Assembly: GCF_013114825.1 (NCBI RefSeq)
Contig: NZ_JAAVLX010000001.1
Coordinates: 248,001 to 312,000, forward strand
DNA: 64,000 bases
Reading direction: 5' to 3'
Origin: Bradyrhizobium australiense
GTDB lineage: Bacteria; Pseudomonadota; Alphaproteobacteria; Rhizobiales; Xanthobacteraceae
The notes beneath the pieces were generated by a model. The model was not told the DNA's origin. It was given only the letters and a program-made list of their open reading frames with translations, and did not search any database. Of the stretch, positions 1 through 9,152 are shown one piece after another (the first letter of the stretch is position 1; every line of letters starts with the position of its first letter). Position numbers and translations under genes: made by a program.

Positions 1-40
1 CTCCACCGAAATGGAACGCTCGTTTCTTCTTTAATACCAT
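1..40 (-). CDS. possible 5' end of a gene running off the left edge
   Basis: An ATG on the minus strand at 40-38 opens a frame of 13 codons (MVLKKKRAFHFGG) that runs off the window. A GGATCGGAA stretch lies just upstream as a possible ribosome site. A short basic N-terminus would suit a membrane or exported protein, and the gene would follow the DUF2946 gene in the same direction. Too little is visible to name it. The 109 bases between it and the DUF2946 stop show nothing else recognisable. Confidence 0.3.
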   Translation of the reverse strand, partial: MVLKKKRAFHFGG

Positions 41-149
41 TTGTTCCGATCCTGATCCCGTCGATGTGCGACGGACCGATTCCGATTTTCCCTCAGAAAA
101 CCGCGCCTGACGCGGCAATCTCTTGGGGAGTGAATTAATTCAATCGGCG

Positions 150-569
150 TCAGGAGGCGGGTGGTGCGCGAGACTGAAATGCGAGATGGATCGAGCCGAG
201 ATGCACGAACTCGGCGCCGGTGGTCAGGTACAGAAGTTCGACAGCCCCCGGCAACTCCAGCACAGGCGGCGTGACGAACAGGAAATTCTTGGCCAGGGAG
301 AGGACGGCGCAGACCGCGCAGACATTGGCCGTGTGCTGGTCGTCGTCGTGGCCCGCAGGCTGCTGCGGCTGAGCGGCTTCGGAGTGCGCATCTTGTGCCG
401 CAAGAGGCGCGGCGGTCCCAAGCTTGGCGTCGGTCAGCCCGCTTTGAACGGCCGGTGTTGCCTGCATGGCCGCCGCGTGAAAATGCCCGCACGACAGCGC
501 AAACTGGATCGCGAGCGCAAACAGCGCCAGCCGCGAGCCGTGCTTGAGGTGCTTTCGAAACCAGTTCAC
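150..569 (-). CDS. DUF2946-like small exported/membrane protein
   Basis: This 139-residue protein has an N-terminal hydrophobic segment (about residues 13-30, LALFALAIQFALSCGHFHAA). A polar linker rich in His, Asp and Gln follows (HDDDQH near residue 74), then a hydrophobic CAVCAVLSLAKNFLF segment. This layout fits the DUF2946 family of small envelope proteins often found beside metal-uptake genes; the function is unknown. The start is GTG at 569, because no ATG gives a better N-terminus. It diverges from the CobW-type GTPase, with a Zur-box-like palindrome 50 bases upstream of its start, which suggests zinc-repressed expression. The Cys and His pairs could bind metal, but that is inference. 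Confidence 0.65.
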   Translation of the reverse strand: MNWFRKHLKHGSRLALFALAIQFALSCGHFHAAAMQATPAVQSGLTDAKLGTAAPLAAQDAHSEAAQPQQPAGHDDDQHTANVCAVCAVLSLAKNFLFVTPPVLELPGAVELLYLTTGAEFVHLGSIHLAFQSRAPPAS

Positions 570-618
570 GACGATTGACGCCTTGTCCCCGGGGCCGGCT
601 CAGGCATCTCGCCGTCCC

Positions 619-636
619 AATGTTACATTATAACGT
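619..636. promoter_or_regulatory. Zur-box-like palindrome
   Basis: The sequence AATGTTACATTATAACGT is a near-perfect inverted repeat with GTTA and TAAC arms, and resembles the known Zur consensus (AATGTTATANTATAACATT type). It lies between the divergent DUF2946 gene and the CobW-family GTPase gene, both plausible zinc-starvation genes. The identification rests on similarity to the consensus and on gene context. Confidence 0.65.
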
Positions 637-837
637 CGCGAAGCCAGCCGAGTGTCAATCGACATCCCGGCTGGCGTCGTGCAGGAGCCCTGACAATTTC
701 GCCAGGTGTGAGATTCACGCAACATCAGCGCTTTCGCCCCGCGCACCTGCAACATGATCCGTCACCAACAGGGCCCCCTTGCATGCGTCTTCCTCCCCGG
801 TTCGGGCCCCGTGAGCTAAAAAGGCTTTTCGATCTCC

Positions 838-2046
838 ATGCGAAAACTCCCCGTCACCGTCTTGTCCGGCTTCCTCGGGGCTGGAAAGACAACTTTGATG
901 AATCACGTGCTCAACAATCGCCAGGGCCTGAAGGTTGCGGTGATTGTGAACGACATGGGCGAAGTCAACATCGACGCAGACCTGGTCCGCGATGGCGGTG
1001 CGAACCTCTCACGGACTGACGAAAAGCTGGTCGAGATGACCAACGGCTGCATCTGCTGCACGCTGCGCGACGATTTGTTGAAGGAGGTGCGGGCGCTCGC
1101 CGAAAGTGAGCGGTTCGATTACCTACTGATCGAATCCACCGGCATCTCGGAGCCGCTGCCGGTCGCGGCGACCTTCGATTTCCGGTCCGAAGACGGAGAA
1201 AGTCTGTCGGACGTGGCAAGCCTCGATACGATGGTCACGGTCGTCGATGCCGTCAACCTGCTGAGGAACTATTCCTCTACCGTTTTTCTGGCGGATCGCG
1301 GCGAGTCGCTCGGGGAAGGCGACAGGCGGACCCTGGTGGATCTGCTCGTCGAGCAGATCGAATTTGCCGATGTGATCGTGCTCAACAAGATCGATGCGGC
1401 GTCGCCGGGAGAACGCGATTCTGCCCGAATGATTCTCCGCTCCCTCAATCCCGAGGCCGATATCATCGAGACCAATTTTTCCCATGCGCCGCTGCAGCGC
1501 ATTCTCAATACCGGCCGCTTCGACTTCGCACGCGCGCAGCAACATCCGATGTGGTTCAAGGAACTCTATGGTTTCGCAGACCATAAGCCCGAGACCGAAG
1601 AATACGGCGTCAAGAACTTCGTCTATCGCGCGCGACGGCCGTTCGAGCCTGCGAAATTTCACCAATTCCTGAGAGAAAGCTGGCCGGGCGTCATTCGCGC
1701 CAAGGGACATTTCTGGATAGCAACGCGCCCGCAATGGCTCGGCGAGTTGAGCCAGGCCGGTGCCATCGTCCGAACCGAAGGGCTGGGCTTCTGGTGGGCG
1801 AATGTGCCGGCAGATCGCTGGCCGGACGATCCGTTCTGGCGACAATCGCTCAAGAAGAACTGGAGCGAGGCCTACGGTGATCGCCGGCAGGAGATCGTGT
1901 TCATCGGCACGAATATGGATCAGGACGCGATCACGGCGCGTCTCGATGCGTGCCTTGTTTCGGGAAAGCCGGGAATGCACATTGCGGAATGGTCCGGGCT
2001 TGCCGATCCATTTCCGAAATGGCGACGCGCGGACGAGGCTGCGTAG
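838..2046 (+). CDS. zigA: CobW/COG0523 family GTPase, ZigA-type zinc metallochaperone
   Basis: The protein has 402 residues. A Walker A loop GFLGAGKTT is at residues 11-19, the metal-binding CxCC motif NGCICC is near 75-80, the ESTGISEP switch is near 107-114, and the guanine-specificity motif NKID is near 182. The C-terminal half is the CobW_C domain. COG0523 GTPases deliver metal to client proteins; the long, Zur-regulated ZigA subgroup is linked to zinc limitation. The gene diverges from the DUF2946 gene across a Zur-like box, which supports the zinc assignment. The ribosome site before the ATG is weak. The gene ends 24 bases before the convergent operon on the other strand. Cobalt or nickel clients cannot be excluded. 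Confidence 0.8.
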   Translation: MRKLPVTVLSGFLGAGKTTLMNHVLNNRQGLKVAVIVNDMGEVNIDADLVRDGGANLSRTDEKLVEMTNGCICCTLRDDLLKEVRALAESERFDYLLIESTGISEPLPVAATFDFRSEDGESLSDVASLDTMVTVVDAVNLLRNYSSTVFLADRGESLGEGDRRTLVDLLVEQIEFADVIVLNKIDAASPGERDSARMILRSLNPEADIIETNFSHAPLQRILNTGRFDFARAQQHPMWFKELYGFADHKPETEEYGVKNFVYRARRPFEPAKFHQFLRESWPGVIRAKGHFWIATRPQWLGELSQAGAIVRTEGLGFWWANVPADRWPDDPFWRQSLKKNWSEAYGDRRQEIVFIGTNMDQDAITARLDACLVSGKPGMHIAEWSGLADPFPKWRRADEAA

Positions 2047-2070
2047 GACCCATCGACCAGACAGGCGCCG

Positions 2071-4134
2071 TCAGCGTCCTTCGCGCACCCAGGTCGCAGC
2101 GAACGCGCCGAGTAGCAGCAACAACCCGACCAGTCCCGCAAACATCGGCAGCACGCCGACGCCTTTGACCACGCTGGCGTCGCGCATTTTGACGCCCATC
2201 CAGCCGTCGCCGTGGAAGATGCCGGAGGCGCGCACCGGCACGACGCGGGGCAGGTCGACGCTTCCGCTATCGGCGACGCGGCGGGCGTCGCCGCCGGTGG
2301 CCTGCGCCAAGGGCTTCAGCATTTCGGTCGTCGAGGTGACTTCCGAAAATTCCTTCGGGTTGGTCGGCCCGACATTGATCAGGGCTTTCAGCGCGCCGTC
2401 GGTTGCCTGCCACAGCCCGAGCTCGTTGGCGGGAATGGTCGAGCGCCAGGTACCGGGCTCGCTTGCCGTCAGCGTCAGCTCCTTGGTGGCGCCGCTCGGC
2501 GAGGTCACCGTTACCGGCGGCACGTTGTCGGCCATGGTCTGGCGCAGCACCACAAGGTCCTTGCCCTGGATTTGAAGACGCAGCGCTTCCTCGTCGAGAT
2601 CAGGCTGCTTCATCAGCCAGTGCGACATCCGCCGCAATAGGTCCAGATGCGGGCCGCCGCCCTCATAGCCGCGCGCCCACAGCCAGATGTGGTCCGACAA
2701 CAGAAGCGCGACGCGGCCTTCGCCGAAGCGCGACAGCAGCAGCAGCGGCTTGCCGTCAACGCCGGTCATCACGGGGGAGCCGATCGCGTTGCGCGTATCG
2801 ACGGTACGGAAGAAGCGGCTCCAGCGCGGTGGCTCGCTGGCGGAGCCTTCGAGGCCGCGCGTCACCGGATGACGCTTACCGGCGTCGCTCAGATGCGCGT
2901 AGAACGGCTTTTCGGTGACGCCGACCGGCTCGGCCGGCAGCACCGTATCCAGCGGCGTGCGCCAGATGCTGGTGGTGGAGGCGTAATCGGGACCGGCCGA
3001 TACCAGCACCGCACCGCCGGCGCGGACATAGCGCGCGATATTATCGAAATAGGCGATCGGCAGCACGCCCTGACGGGCGTAGCGGTCAAAGATGATCAAC
3101 TGGAATTCGTTGATCCTCTGCTGGAACAATTCGCGCGTCGGAAACGCAATCAGCGACAATTCGTTGATCGGCGTGCCGTCCTGCTTCTCCGGCGGGCGCA
3201 GAATGGTGAAGTGCACAAGATCGATACTGGCGTCCGACTTCAGCAAATTGCGCCAGGTGCGTTCGCCGGAATGCGGCTCGCCGGAAACCAGCAGCACGCG
3301 CAGCTTGTCACGCACGCCCTCGATCGCGACCACCGCGCGATTATTCACCAGCGTCAGCTCGTTCTCGATCGGCGAAGCCTCGATCTCGACGATGTTGGGG
3401 CCGGCATGCTTGATGTCGACCTCGACATTGGAGGTCTGGCCGCTCGAGAGATTGCGCTCGCTGATCACCTCGCCGTCGCGGCGAATGACGACCTTTGCGC
3501 GCTGGCCGGTGACGCCCTGGTCGTCGAGTCGGTAAGTGATGGTCTGCGGCTGTCCGACGATGCCGAAACGCGGCGCGGCCGAAATCGCGATACGGCGGTC
3601 GCGCTCGTCCTTAGCCCCGGTGATGAGCGCATGCACCGGCGCCTGGAAGCCGACGGCGGCGGCGTTAGCTGGAATGTCGTGCACCCGGCCATCGGTGATC
3701 AGGAACGCGCCGGCGACGCGGTCGACCGGAACGTCCGACAGCGCCGAGGCCAGCGCGCCGAACAGTTTCGTGCCATCGGTTTCGCCGTCGGCCTGTCCGG
3801 CCTCGACGACGCGGACTTCAAGCCCCTTGATCTTCTTCAGCGTGTCGACCAGCGCTTCCTGCGCCTTGGCCGTCTCCTGGTTGCGCGTGCCGAAATTCTG
3901 GCTGGGGCTCTTGTCGACGACGACGGCAGCGACCGAGGACAGCGGCTCGCGGTCCTCGCGGGTGAAGGAGGGATTGGCGAGCGCCAGCAGGATCAGCGCC
4001 AGCGCCGCGACGCGCACCGCGGCCCCGCGCGCGCGGCCGAGCAGCAGCAGCGCCGATATCGCGACGATCGCAGCCAGCGCGATCCAGAGCACGAGCGTCG
4101 GAACGAGGGGCGTGAACGCGATACCGTACTGCAT
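2071..4134 (-). CDS. membrane protein with degenerate VWA and amidotransferase-like domains (last gene of MoxR operon)
   Basis: This 687-residue protein has two N-terminal membrane segments (about residues 10-34 and 40-55). A VWA-like region begins at AVVVDKSPSQN, where the usual metal site DxSxS is altered to DKSPS. Ig-like or beta-rich sequence follows, then a glutamine-amidotransferase-like region (LIIFDRYARQG, GGAVLVSAGPDY). A single C-terminal membrane helix ends the protein. It starts 3 bases after the preceding BatA/DUF4159 gene, so the two are co-transcribed. By analogy with MoxR-BatA operons it probably acts at the periplasmic face in envelope stress or complex assembly, but no specific substrate can be named. 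Confidence 0.7.
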   Translation of the reverse strand: MQYGIAFTPLVPTLVLWIALAAIVAISALLLLGRARGAAVRVAALALILLALANPSFTREDREPLSSVAAVVVDKSPSQNFGTRNQETAKAQEALVDTLKKIKGLEVRVVEAGQADGETDGTKLFGALASALSDVPVDRVAGAFLITDGRVHDIPANAAAVGFQAPVHALITGAKDERDRRIAISAAPRFGIVGQPQTITYRLDDQGVTGQRAKVVIRRDGEVISERNLSSGQTSNVEVDIKHAGPNIVEIEASPIENELTLVNNRAVVAIEGVRDKLRVLLVSGEPHSGERTWRNLLKSDASIDLVHFTILRPPEKQDGTPINELSLIAFPTRELFQQRINEFQLIIFDRYARQGVLPIAYFDNIARYVRAGGAVLVSAGPDYASTTSIWRTPLDTVLPAEPVGVTEKPFYAHLSDAGKRHPVTRGLEGSASEPPRWSRFFRTVDTRNAIGSPVMTGVDGKPLLLLSRFGEGRVALLLSDHIWLWARGYEGGGPHLDLLRRMSHWLMKQPDLDEEALRLQIQGKDLVVLRQTMADNVPPVTVTSPSGATKELTLTASEPGTWRSTIPANELGLWQATDGALKALINVGPTNPKEFSEVTSTTEMLKPLAQATGGDARRVADSGSVDLPRVVPVRASGIFHGDGWMGVKMRDASVVKGVGVLPMFAGLVGLLLLLGAFAATWVREGR

Positions 4135-4137
4135 GCT

Positions 4138-6951
4138 CTATTGCCCCAATCGCTCGAGCAGGGCGGGCACGTGGACCTGGTCGGCCTTGTAGTTGCCGGT
4201 CAGGGTGTACATCACGATGTTGACGCCGGATCGGAACGCGAATTCGCGCTGGCGCGGCTCGCCCGGTGTCAGCGGCAGCATCGGCTGTCCATCCGGACGG
4301 TGCGCCCAGGCGCCGGCGAGATCGTTCGAGGTGATGATGATGGGCGAGACGCCGTCGCCGCCGCGCGCCGGACGCGAGGCTGCGTCGTCGTCATCCTCGC
4401 GCGGCAAAGTCTCGACCCAAGTCTGGCCGGTGTTGAAGCGACCGGGGAAATCGCGCAGCAGGTAAAACGTCTTGGTCAACACGTGCTCGCGCGGCACCGG
4501 CTCGAGCTCGGGCACGTCGAGCGAGGAGAGAATTTCACGCAAGGTTTGCATGCCCGGCGTCTGCGACGCGCCGTTCTCGCCCGGCGGCGCCTCGACGGCG
4601 TCGCGGGTGTCGAACAGCACCGTGCCGCCCTGTTTCATATAGGCGTCGATGCGGTTGATGGCGTCCTGCGGCGGCTTCGGCGCGCCCGGCACCACCGGCC
4701 AGTAGATCAGCGGGAAAAACGCCAGTTCGTCCTTTGCGGGATCGATGCCGACGGGATCGCCGGCCTCGAGCGCCGTGCGCTGCGCCAGGAATAGCGTCAG
4801 TCCGGCCATGCCAGCCTTGACGATGGAATCGACATCGGCATTTCCGGTGACGACATAGGCAAGGCGCGTCTGCGACACCGACTTGATGGCGAACTCATCA
4901 TTGCTCTGGGCGCGCGTTGGCGAAGGCGCGATCGAAGTCACGGACAGGATCAGGGCCAGCAGAACAGTGGCAGCCGCGGCGCGCCGCCGCCACAGAGCGG
5001 CAAGGCCCGCGCCCAGCATCGCGACCACGACCGCGTCGATCAGGAATAGCACCAGCGACGACGACAGCAGGATGCCGCGCAAGTCACGCGGTTCGGCATT
5101 GGTGTAGCTGGCGCGCTGCGCGCGCAAGGAGGATGTATCGAGCGGCGCGATGCGATCGGCCGCGGCCAGCGTGTTAACCGCGATCGGGCCATCGGCCGGG
5201 CCGTAGAAACCCGGTGGATGTTCTGAAGTAGCGCGGTCGCGATAATCCGCTGGCATCGGTTTGGCCGTGGATGGCGGTGGGCCGAATGCGCCGAAACCGT
5301 CGAGTGTGCGCAGCGGCGCCACGGTCTCGACACTGGTCGCCTCGCTCGCAACGCCAGCCCCGGGCTTCGAGGTGTAGCCGGACATGTCAACCAGCCGGCG
5401 CAGCATTTCGACGAAGCTGCCGGACATCGGCAGGTCCGACCAGCGCGAGTCGGCGCCGACATGGAACAGGCTGAGGACGCCCCTGCCGCGATGCTCGCCG
5501 GTCACCAGTGGCGTGCCATCTTCCAGCGACGCCCAGGTCTTGGTGGCGAGCACCGCATCCGGCTCCGCCAGCACCTGCCGGTTCACGGTGACATCCTTGG
5601 GCACTGCAAGACCCGCGAACGGAGCGTCGGCGGCGAAGGACGCCAGATGCTGCGGCTTTTCCCAGGTCAGGCTGCCGCCGAGAATGCGGCCGCCGCGACG
5701 CAGTTTCACCGGTACCAAATCGTCATCGGCCTGCGCCAGGCGCGGACCTGCGAAACGTACCAGCACGCCGCCCTGGTCGATCCATGCGTTCAGCCGCTCG
5801 CGGATTTCCGGCGACAGGGTGCCGACATCGGCGAGCACGATCATCGGCAGCCGTTGATCGAGGAATTGCGCGATCACCTGTTGCGGCGCGCCGCGGTCGC
5901 CGAGCCGCACGTCGGCGAATGGCGACAAGGCGCGGGTAAGATAGAAGGTCGATGCCAACAGCGGCTGGGCGGTATCGCTGGTGGCGCCGGTGACGACGCC
6001 GACGGCGCGCCGCCGCCATCGTTTGTCGAGCAATTGCACCGCGCCGGCCGATCGTTCACCCGAAATTTCCAGCCTCGAAATGTCGTTGCGCAGTTCGACC
6101 GGCAGATCGAACGCCGCTTCGCTTTCGCGATCCTGCATGCCAAAAGCGTAGCGCGCTTCGCCGATCGGGGAGCCCTTGGCGTCGATCGCACGAACCACGC
6201 CGGCGGCGACGCCGCTGGTGGTGCGCAGCACTTTGACCGTCATCTTCGCCGCGGCGTTTTCGGCGGCGACCAGGGCCTGCGCAGGCGCCGCGCCGCCCTC
6301 GAACACCGTCAGTTTGCGCTCGCCAATGGTTTTGGCGAGATTTTCGACGAATTCGGCGCCGCGCCCGGTATCGACGCCGTCGGACAGCCACGCGATCTCG
6401 GCATCTCCGGTGGCCTTCAGGAAGCGGTCGAGCGCGCCAAGCGTGTCGACGCGGTCGATCGAATGGGGCTTTGGCGCGATCTGGCGCAGTGCGACGCGCG
6501 CAGTGCCGGCCGGCATCAGCGTAATATCGCGCGCAGGCTCGGAGAGCGGAACCAGCGCCACGCCACGGCGGTCGTTCTCGGCGTTGGCGATCAGTTCGTC
6601 AGCGGCCTTGATCCGCGTGTCCCAGCTTGCTGCCGCGCTCCAGCCGTCGTCGAGCAGAATCACCAAGGGCGCATTGCTGCCGCCAACCCCGGTCTGCGGA
6701 TTCCAGATCGGGCCTGCGGCCGCAAGAATGACCAGGGCGGCGGCGGCGAGGCGCAGCGCCGTCAGCCACCACGGCGTCCGCGATGGGGTTTCTTCCCTCG
6801 GCCTGATGTCGAACAGCAGCCGTGTCGGCGGAAATTCGATCCGCCTCGGCCGCGGCGGCATCACGCGCAACAGCCACCACAGCACCGGCAGGCTCAACAG
6901 GCCCAACAGAAGCAGTGGTTGCGCAAAGCTTAGGGGGATGCCCGCTATCAT
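4138..6951 (-). CDS. BatA N-terminal / DUF4159 domain membrane protein
   Basis: The protein has 937 residues. The first 90 form a BatA-type N-terminus with two membrane helices (residues about 10-28 and 62-80) around a PPRPRRIEFPPTRLLFD motif. A VWA-like domain begins at LVILLDDGWSA, where the metal-site serines are not canonical. Two more membrane helices are near residues 635-690. The C-terminus from about 705 is a DUF4159 domain (RLAYVVTGNADVDSI, GGTVLFDTRD). The ATG overlaps the DUF58 stop by four bases (ATGA). Proteins of this form sit in MoxR-DUF58 operons in many alphaproteobacteria. The role in aerotolerance or envelope maintenance is inferred from the Bat family name only. Confidence 0.78.
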   Translation of the reverse strand: MIAGIPLSFAQPLLLLGLLSLPVLWWLLRVMPPRPRRIEFPPTRLLFDIRPREETPSRTPWWLTALRLAAAALVILAAAGPIWNPQTGVGGSNAPLVILLDDGWSAAASWDTRIKAADELIANAENDRRGVALVPLSEPARDITLMPAGTARVALRQIAPKPHSIDRVDTLGALDRFLKATGDAEIAWLSDGVDTGRGAEFVENLAKTIGERKLTVFEGGAAPAQALVAAENAAAKMTVKVLRTTSGVAAGVVRAIDAKGSPIGEARYAFGMQDRESEAAFDLPVELRNDISRLEISGERSAGAVQLLDKRWRRRAVGVVTGATSDTAQPLLASTFYLTRALSPFADVRLGDRGAPQQVIAQFLDQRLPMIVLADVGTLSPEIRERLNAWIDQGGVLVRFAGPRLAQADDDLVPVKLRRGGRILGGSLTWEKPQHLASFAADAPFAGLAVPKDVTVNRQVLAEPDAVLATKTWASLEDGTPLVTGEHRGRGVLSLFHVGADSRWSDLPMSGSFVEMLRRLVDMSGYTSKPGAGVASEATSVETVAPLRTLDGFGAFGPPPSTAKPMPADYRDRATSEHPPGFYGPADGPIAVNTLAAADRIAPLDTSSLRAQRASYTNAEPRDLRGILLSSSLVLFLIDAVVVAMLGAGLAALWRRRAAAATVLLALILSVTSIAPSPTRAQSNDEFAIKSVSQTRLAYVVTGNADVDSIVKAGMAGLTLFLAQRTALEAGDPVGIDPAKDELAFFPLIYWPVVPGAPKPPQDAINRIDAYMKQGGTVLFDTRDAVEAPPGENGASQTPGMQTLREILSSLDVPELEPVPREHVLTKTFYLLRDFPGRFNTGQTWVETLPREDDDDAASRPARGGDGVSPIIITSNDLAGAWAHRPDGQPMLPLTPGEPRQREFAFRSGVNIVMYTLTGNYKADQVHVPALLERLGQ

Positions 6952-7892
6952 GCGCTACGCCCCGCCTTTACAGTTGAGCCGCGCCCGCTTCCCTTGGCGG
7001 CCATCATGCCCGAATGCAGGAACAGCAGCAGTTCGGCGGCGGACCGGCTGGTGGTGTGGGTCGAGAACAACCAGTCGAGCCGGTTGGTCTCGCTGCGGAT
7101 CTCGTCGCGATGCAGTGCGACCCGCGCGACATAGTCGCTGACCCAGCTCTCGGCGCGGCCGGCGGTGATGACGCCAAAACCTTCCGGCTCGACGAATTCG
7201 ACCCGGCCGGCATAGGGAAAGGTTTCTTCGGCAGGATCGACGACCTGGATCAGCGTGCCATGGGCACCGGATGCTGAAAGCCCTGCAAGCATCGTCCTGA
7301 TTTCGCTCATCGGCGACCAGAAGTCGGACAGCACGACAATTTCCGCCAGCGCCGACGGCACGAAAGAGGGCGGCAGGCTGGCGCGCACCGCATCGTCGTG
7401 CAGCATCGCCTGCGCCATCTTGTCAATCACGTTGCGGCTGGCGGTCGGGGTCATCAGGCCGGGAATGCCGACGCGTTCTCCGCCCGCAACCAAGAGCTCG
7501 GCGAGCGCAAATGTAACGATCAGGCCACGCTCCAGCTTGGAGTCGCGGGCACCCTTGGATGCAAACGCCATCGACGGCGAGCGGTCGGGCCACAGCCAGA
7601 TCGTATGCGCAGCCTCCCATTCCTGCTCGCGGACGTAGAGATGATCGTCGCGCGCCGAGCGCCGCCAGTCGACGTTCTGCGACGGCTCGCCGGAGACGAA
7701 GCGGCGGTATTGCCAAAAGCTCTCGCCGGCGCCGGCGCGGCGCCTGCCGTGCAGGCCATGGATCACGTTGGCAGCGATGCGGCGGGCGTCGAGCACGAGA
7801 CGAGGAAGCGATGCGGCGAGCATTCGGCTTTCGCCATCGGCACGTCGGATCGCAACAATCTCCCTGCTCTCGTGGCTGGTCTCTGCGGCCAT
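6948..7892 (-). CDS. DUF58 domain-containing protein
   Basis: This 314-residue soluble-looking protein carries the DUF58 signature around residues 65-95 (FVSGEPSQNVDWRRSARDD), followed by a VWA-like fold (IWLWPDRSPSM). It is the usual partner of MoxR ATPases. Its ATG at 7892 shares one base with the MoxR stop (TGATG); a TTG three bases earlier is possible but less likely. Its stop overlaps the start of the BatA/DUF4159 gene. The tight coupling argues that the MoxR ATPase and the three VWA-like partners form one functional unit. Confidence 0.82.
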   Translation of the reverse strand: MAAETSHESREIVAIRRADGESRMLAASLPRLVLDARRIAANVIHGLHGRRRAGAGESFWQYRRFVSGEPSQNVDWRRSARDDHLYVREQEWEAAHTIWLWPDRSPSMAFASKGARDSKLERGLIVTFALAELLVAGGERVGIPGLMTPTASRNVIDKMAQAMLHDDAVRASLPPSFVPSALAEIVVLSDFWSPMSEIRTMLAGLSASGAHGTLIQVVDPAEETFPYAGRVEFVEPEGFGVITAGRAESWVSDYVARVALHRDEIRSETNRLDWLFSTHTTSRSAAELLLFLHSGMMAAKGSGRGSTVKAGRSA

Positions 7893-8893
7893 CAACCAAT
7901 CCGCGTCTTCAATTGTCTGATTACGTCGGGAATGGTGCGGCCCTCCGCGCGCGCCGAGAAGGTCAGCGCCATGCGGTGCTTGAGGACGGGTTCGGCGAGA
8001 TCGAGCACGTCGTCGATCGAGGGCGCAAGGCGGCCGTCGAGCAAGGCGCGCGCACGGACCGCCAGCATCAGCGATTGGCTGGCGCGCGGACCAGGGCCCC
8101 AGGCGATCAGCTTGTCGCCGCCGTCTTCCGTGTTGGGACGTGCGGCGCGCACCAGCGACAGGATCGCCTCAACGACGCTGTCGCCGACCGGCAGGCGCCG
8201 CACCAGCCGCTGGGCCGCGATCAGGGTTTCCGCGTCCATCGAAGCCTTGGCGAGTGTCTCTTCCGCGCCCGTCGTTTCGAACAGGATTCGGCGTTCGGCG
8301 TCACGGTCGGGATAGTCGACGTCGATCTCCATCAGGAAGCGGTCGAGCTGCGCCTCGGGCAATGGGTAGGTGCCTTCCTGCTCCAGCGGGTTTTGCGTGG
8401 CGAGCACGTGGAACGGTTTTGGGAGATCATGCCGCGCGCCTGCAACAGTGATGTGCTGTTCCTGCATGGCTTGCAGCAGCGCCGATTGCGTGCGCGGGCT
8501 GGCGCGGTTGATCTCGTCTGCCATCAGGAGCTGTGCAAAGACCGGTCCGGAGATGAAACGGAACGACCGCTTGCCGGAATTGCTCTCGTCCAGCACCTCG
8601 GCGCCCAGAATATCCGACGGCATCAGGTCGGGCGTAAACTGGATGCGCTTGGCGTCCAGCCCGAGCGTGATGCCCAAGGTTTCGACAAGCTTGGTCTTGG
8701 CGAGGCCGGGAACACCGATCAACAGCGCGTGGCCGCCGGACAGGATCGTGACCAAGGTGTTTTCGATCACCCGCTCCTGGCCGAAGATGACGGTGGAGAT
8801 CGCTTCCTTCGCGGCGCGGATCTGGCCGGCGACCTGCTCCGCCGACCGGACGATCGCGTCCTCGAGTTTCTCGACACCGTCTGCACCCGCCAT
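7892..8893 (-). CDS. MoxR family AAA+ ATPase
   Basis: The 333-residue protein has a Walker A loop GVPGLAKT near residue 58 and a Walker B stretch LLMADEINRASP near 118-129, followed by the sensor region (HVLATQNPLEQEGTYPLPEAQLDRF split across about 160-185), typical of the AAA_3/MoxR family. MoxR ATPases act as chaperones for VWA-containing partners. The ATG at 8893 is preceded by a good AAGGAG ribosome site; the longer TTG frame to 8908 would swallow that site. It is the first gene of a four-gene minus-strand operon. The 259 bases between it and the divergent DUF1285 gene must hold both promoters, but no clear -35/-10 pair was seen. Confidence 0.9.
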   Translation of the reverse strand: MAGADGVEKLEDAIVRSAEQVAGQIRAAKEAISTVIFGQERVIENTLVTILSGGHALLIGVPGLAKTKLVETLGITLGLDAKRIQFTPDLMPSDILGAEVLDESNSGKRSFRFISGPVFAQLLMADEINRASPRTQSALLQAMQEQHITVAGARHDLPKPFHVLATQNPLEQEGTYPLPEAQLDRFLMEIDVDYPDRDAERRILFETTGAEETLAKASMDAETLIAAQRLVRRLPVGDSVVEAILSLVRAARPNTEDGGDKLIAWGPGPRASQSLMLAVRARALLDGRLAPSIDDVLDLAEPVLKHRMALTFSARAEGRTIPDVIRQLKTRIG

Positions 8894-9152
8894 GACTTTC
8901 TCCTTCAACCACCTAATCGCTTCATGACACCGCTGGTTGCGTCGTCATGCCACGAACTCATGCTAAACCTGTGCAAAGGCCATGCATTCGTTGAATTAAA
9001 CTATCCCCACATTATCGGTATTTCGGGGTATGAACGGCATCACGATGTGGCGACTTGATCGGCAATAGTACGGACACAAATCGCCGGGAACACATATCTC
9101 GGTATATGTGCACCAATCGTGCCAATCGGGGCGCCGAGACTCAGGGCAAACA

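Noticed and set aside
2647..4794. 715-residue plus-strand open frame opposite the MoxR operon
   Set aside because: It overlaps two real minus-strand genes and reads as a GC-driven shadow without motifs.
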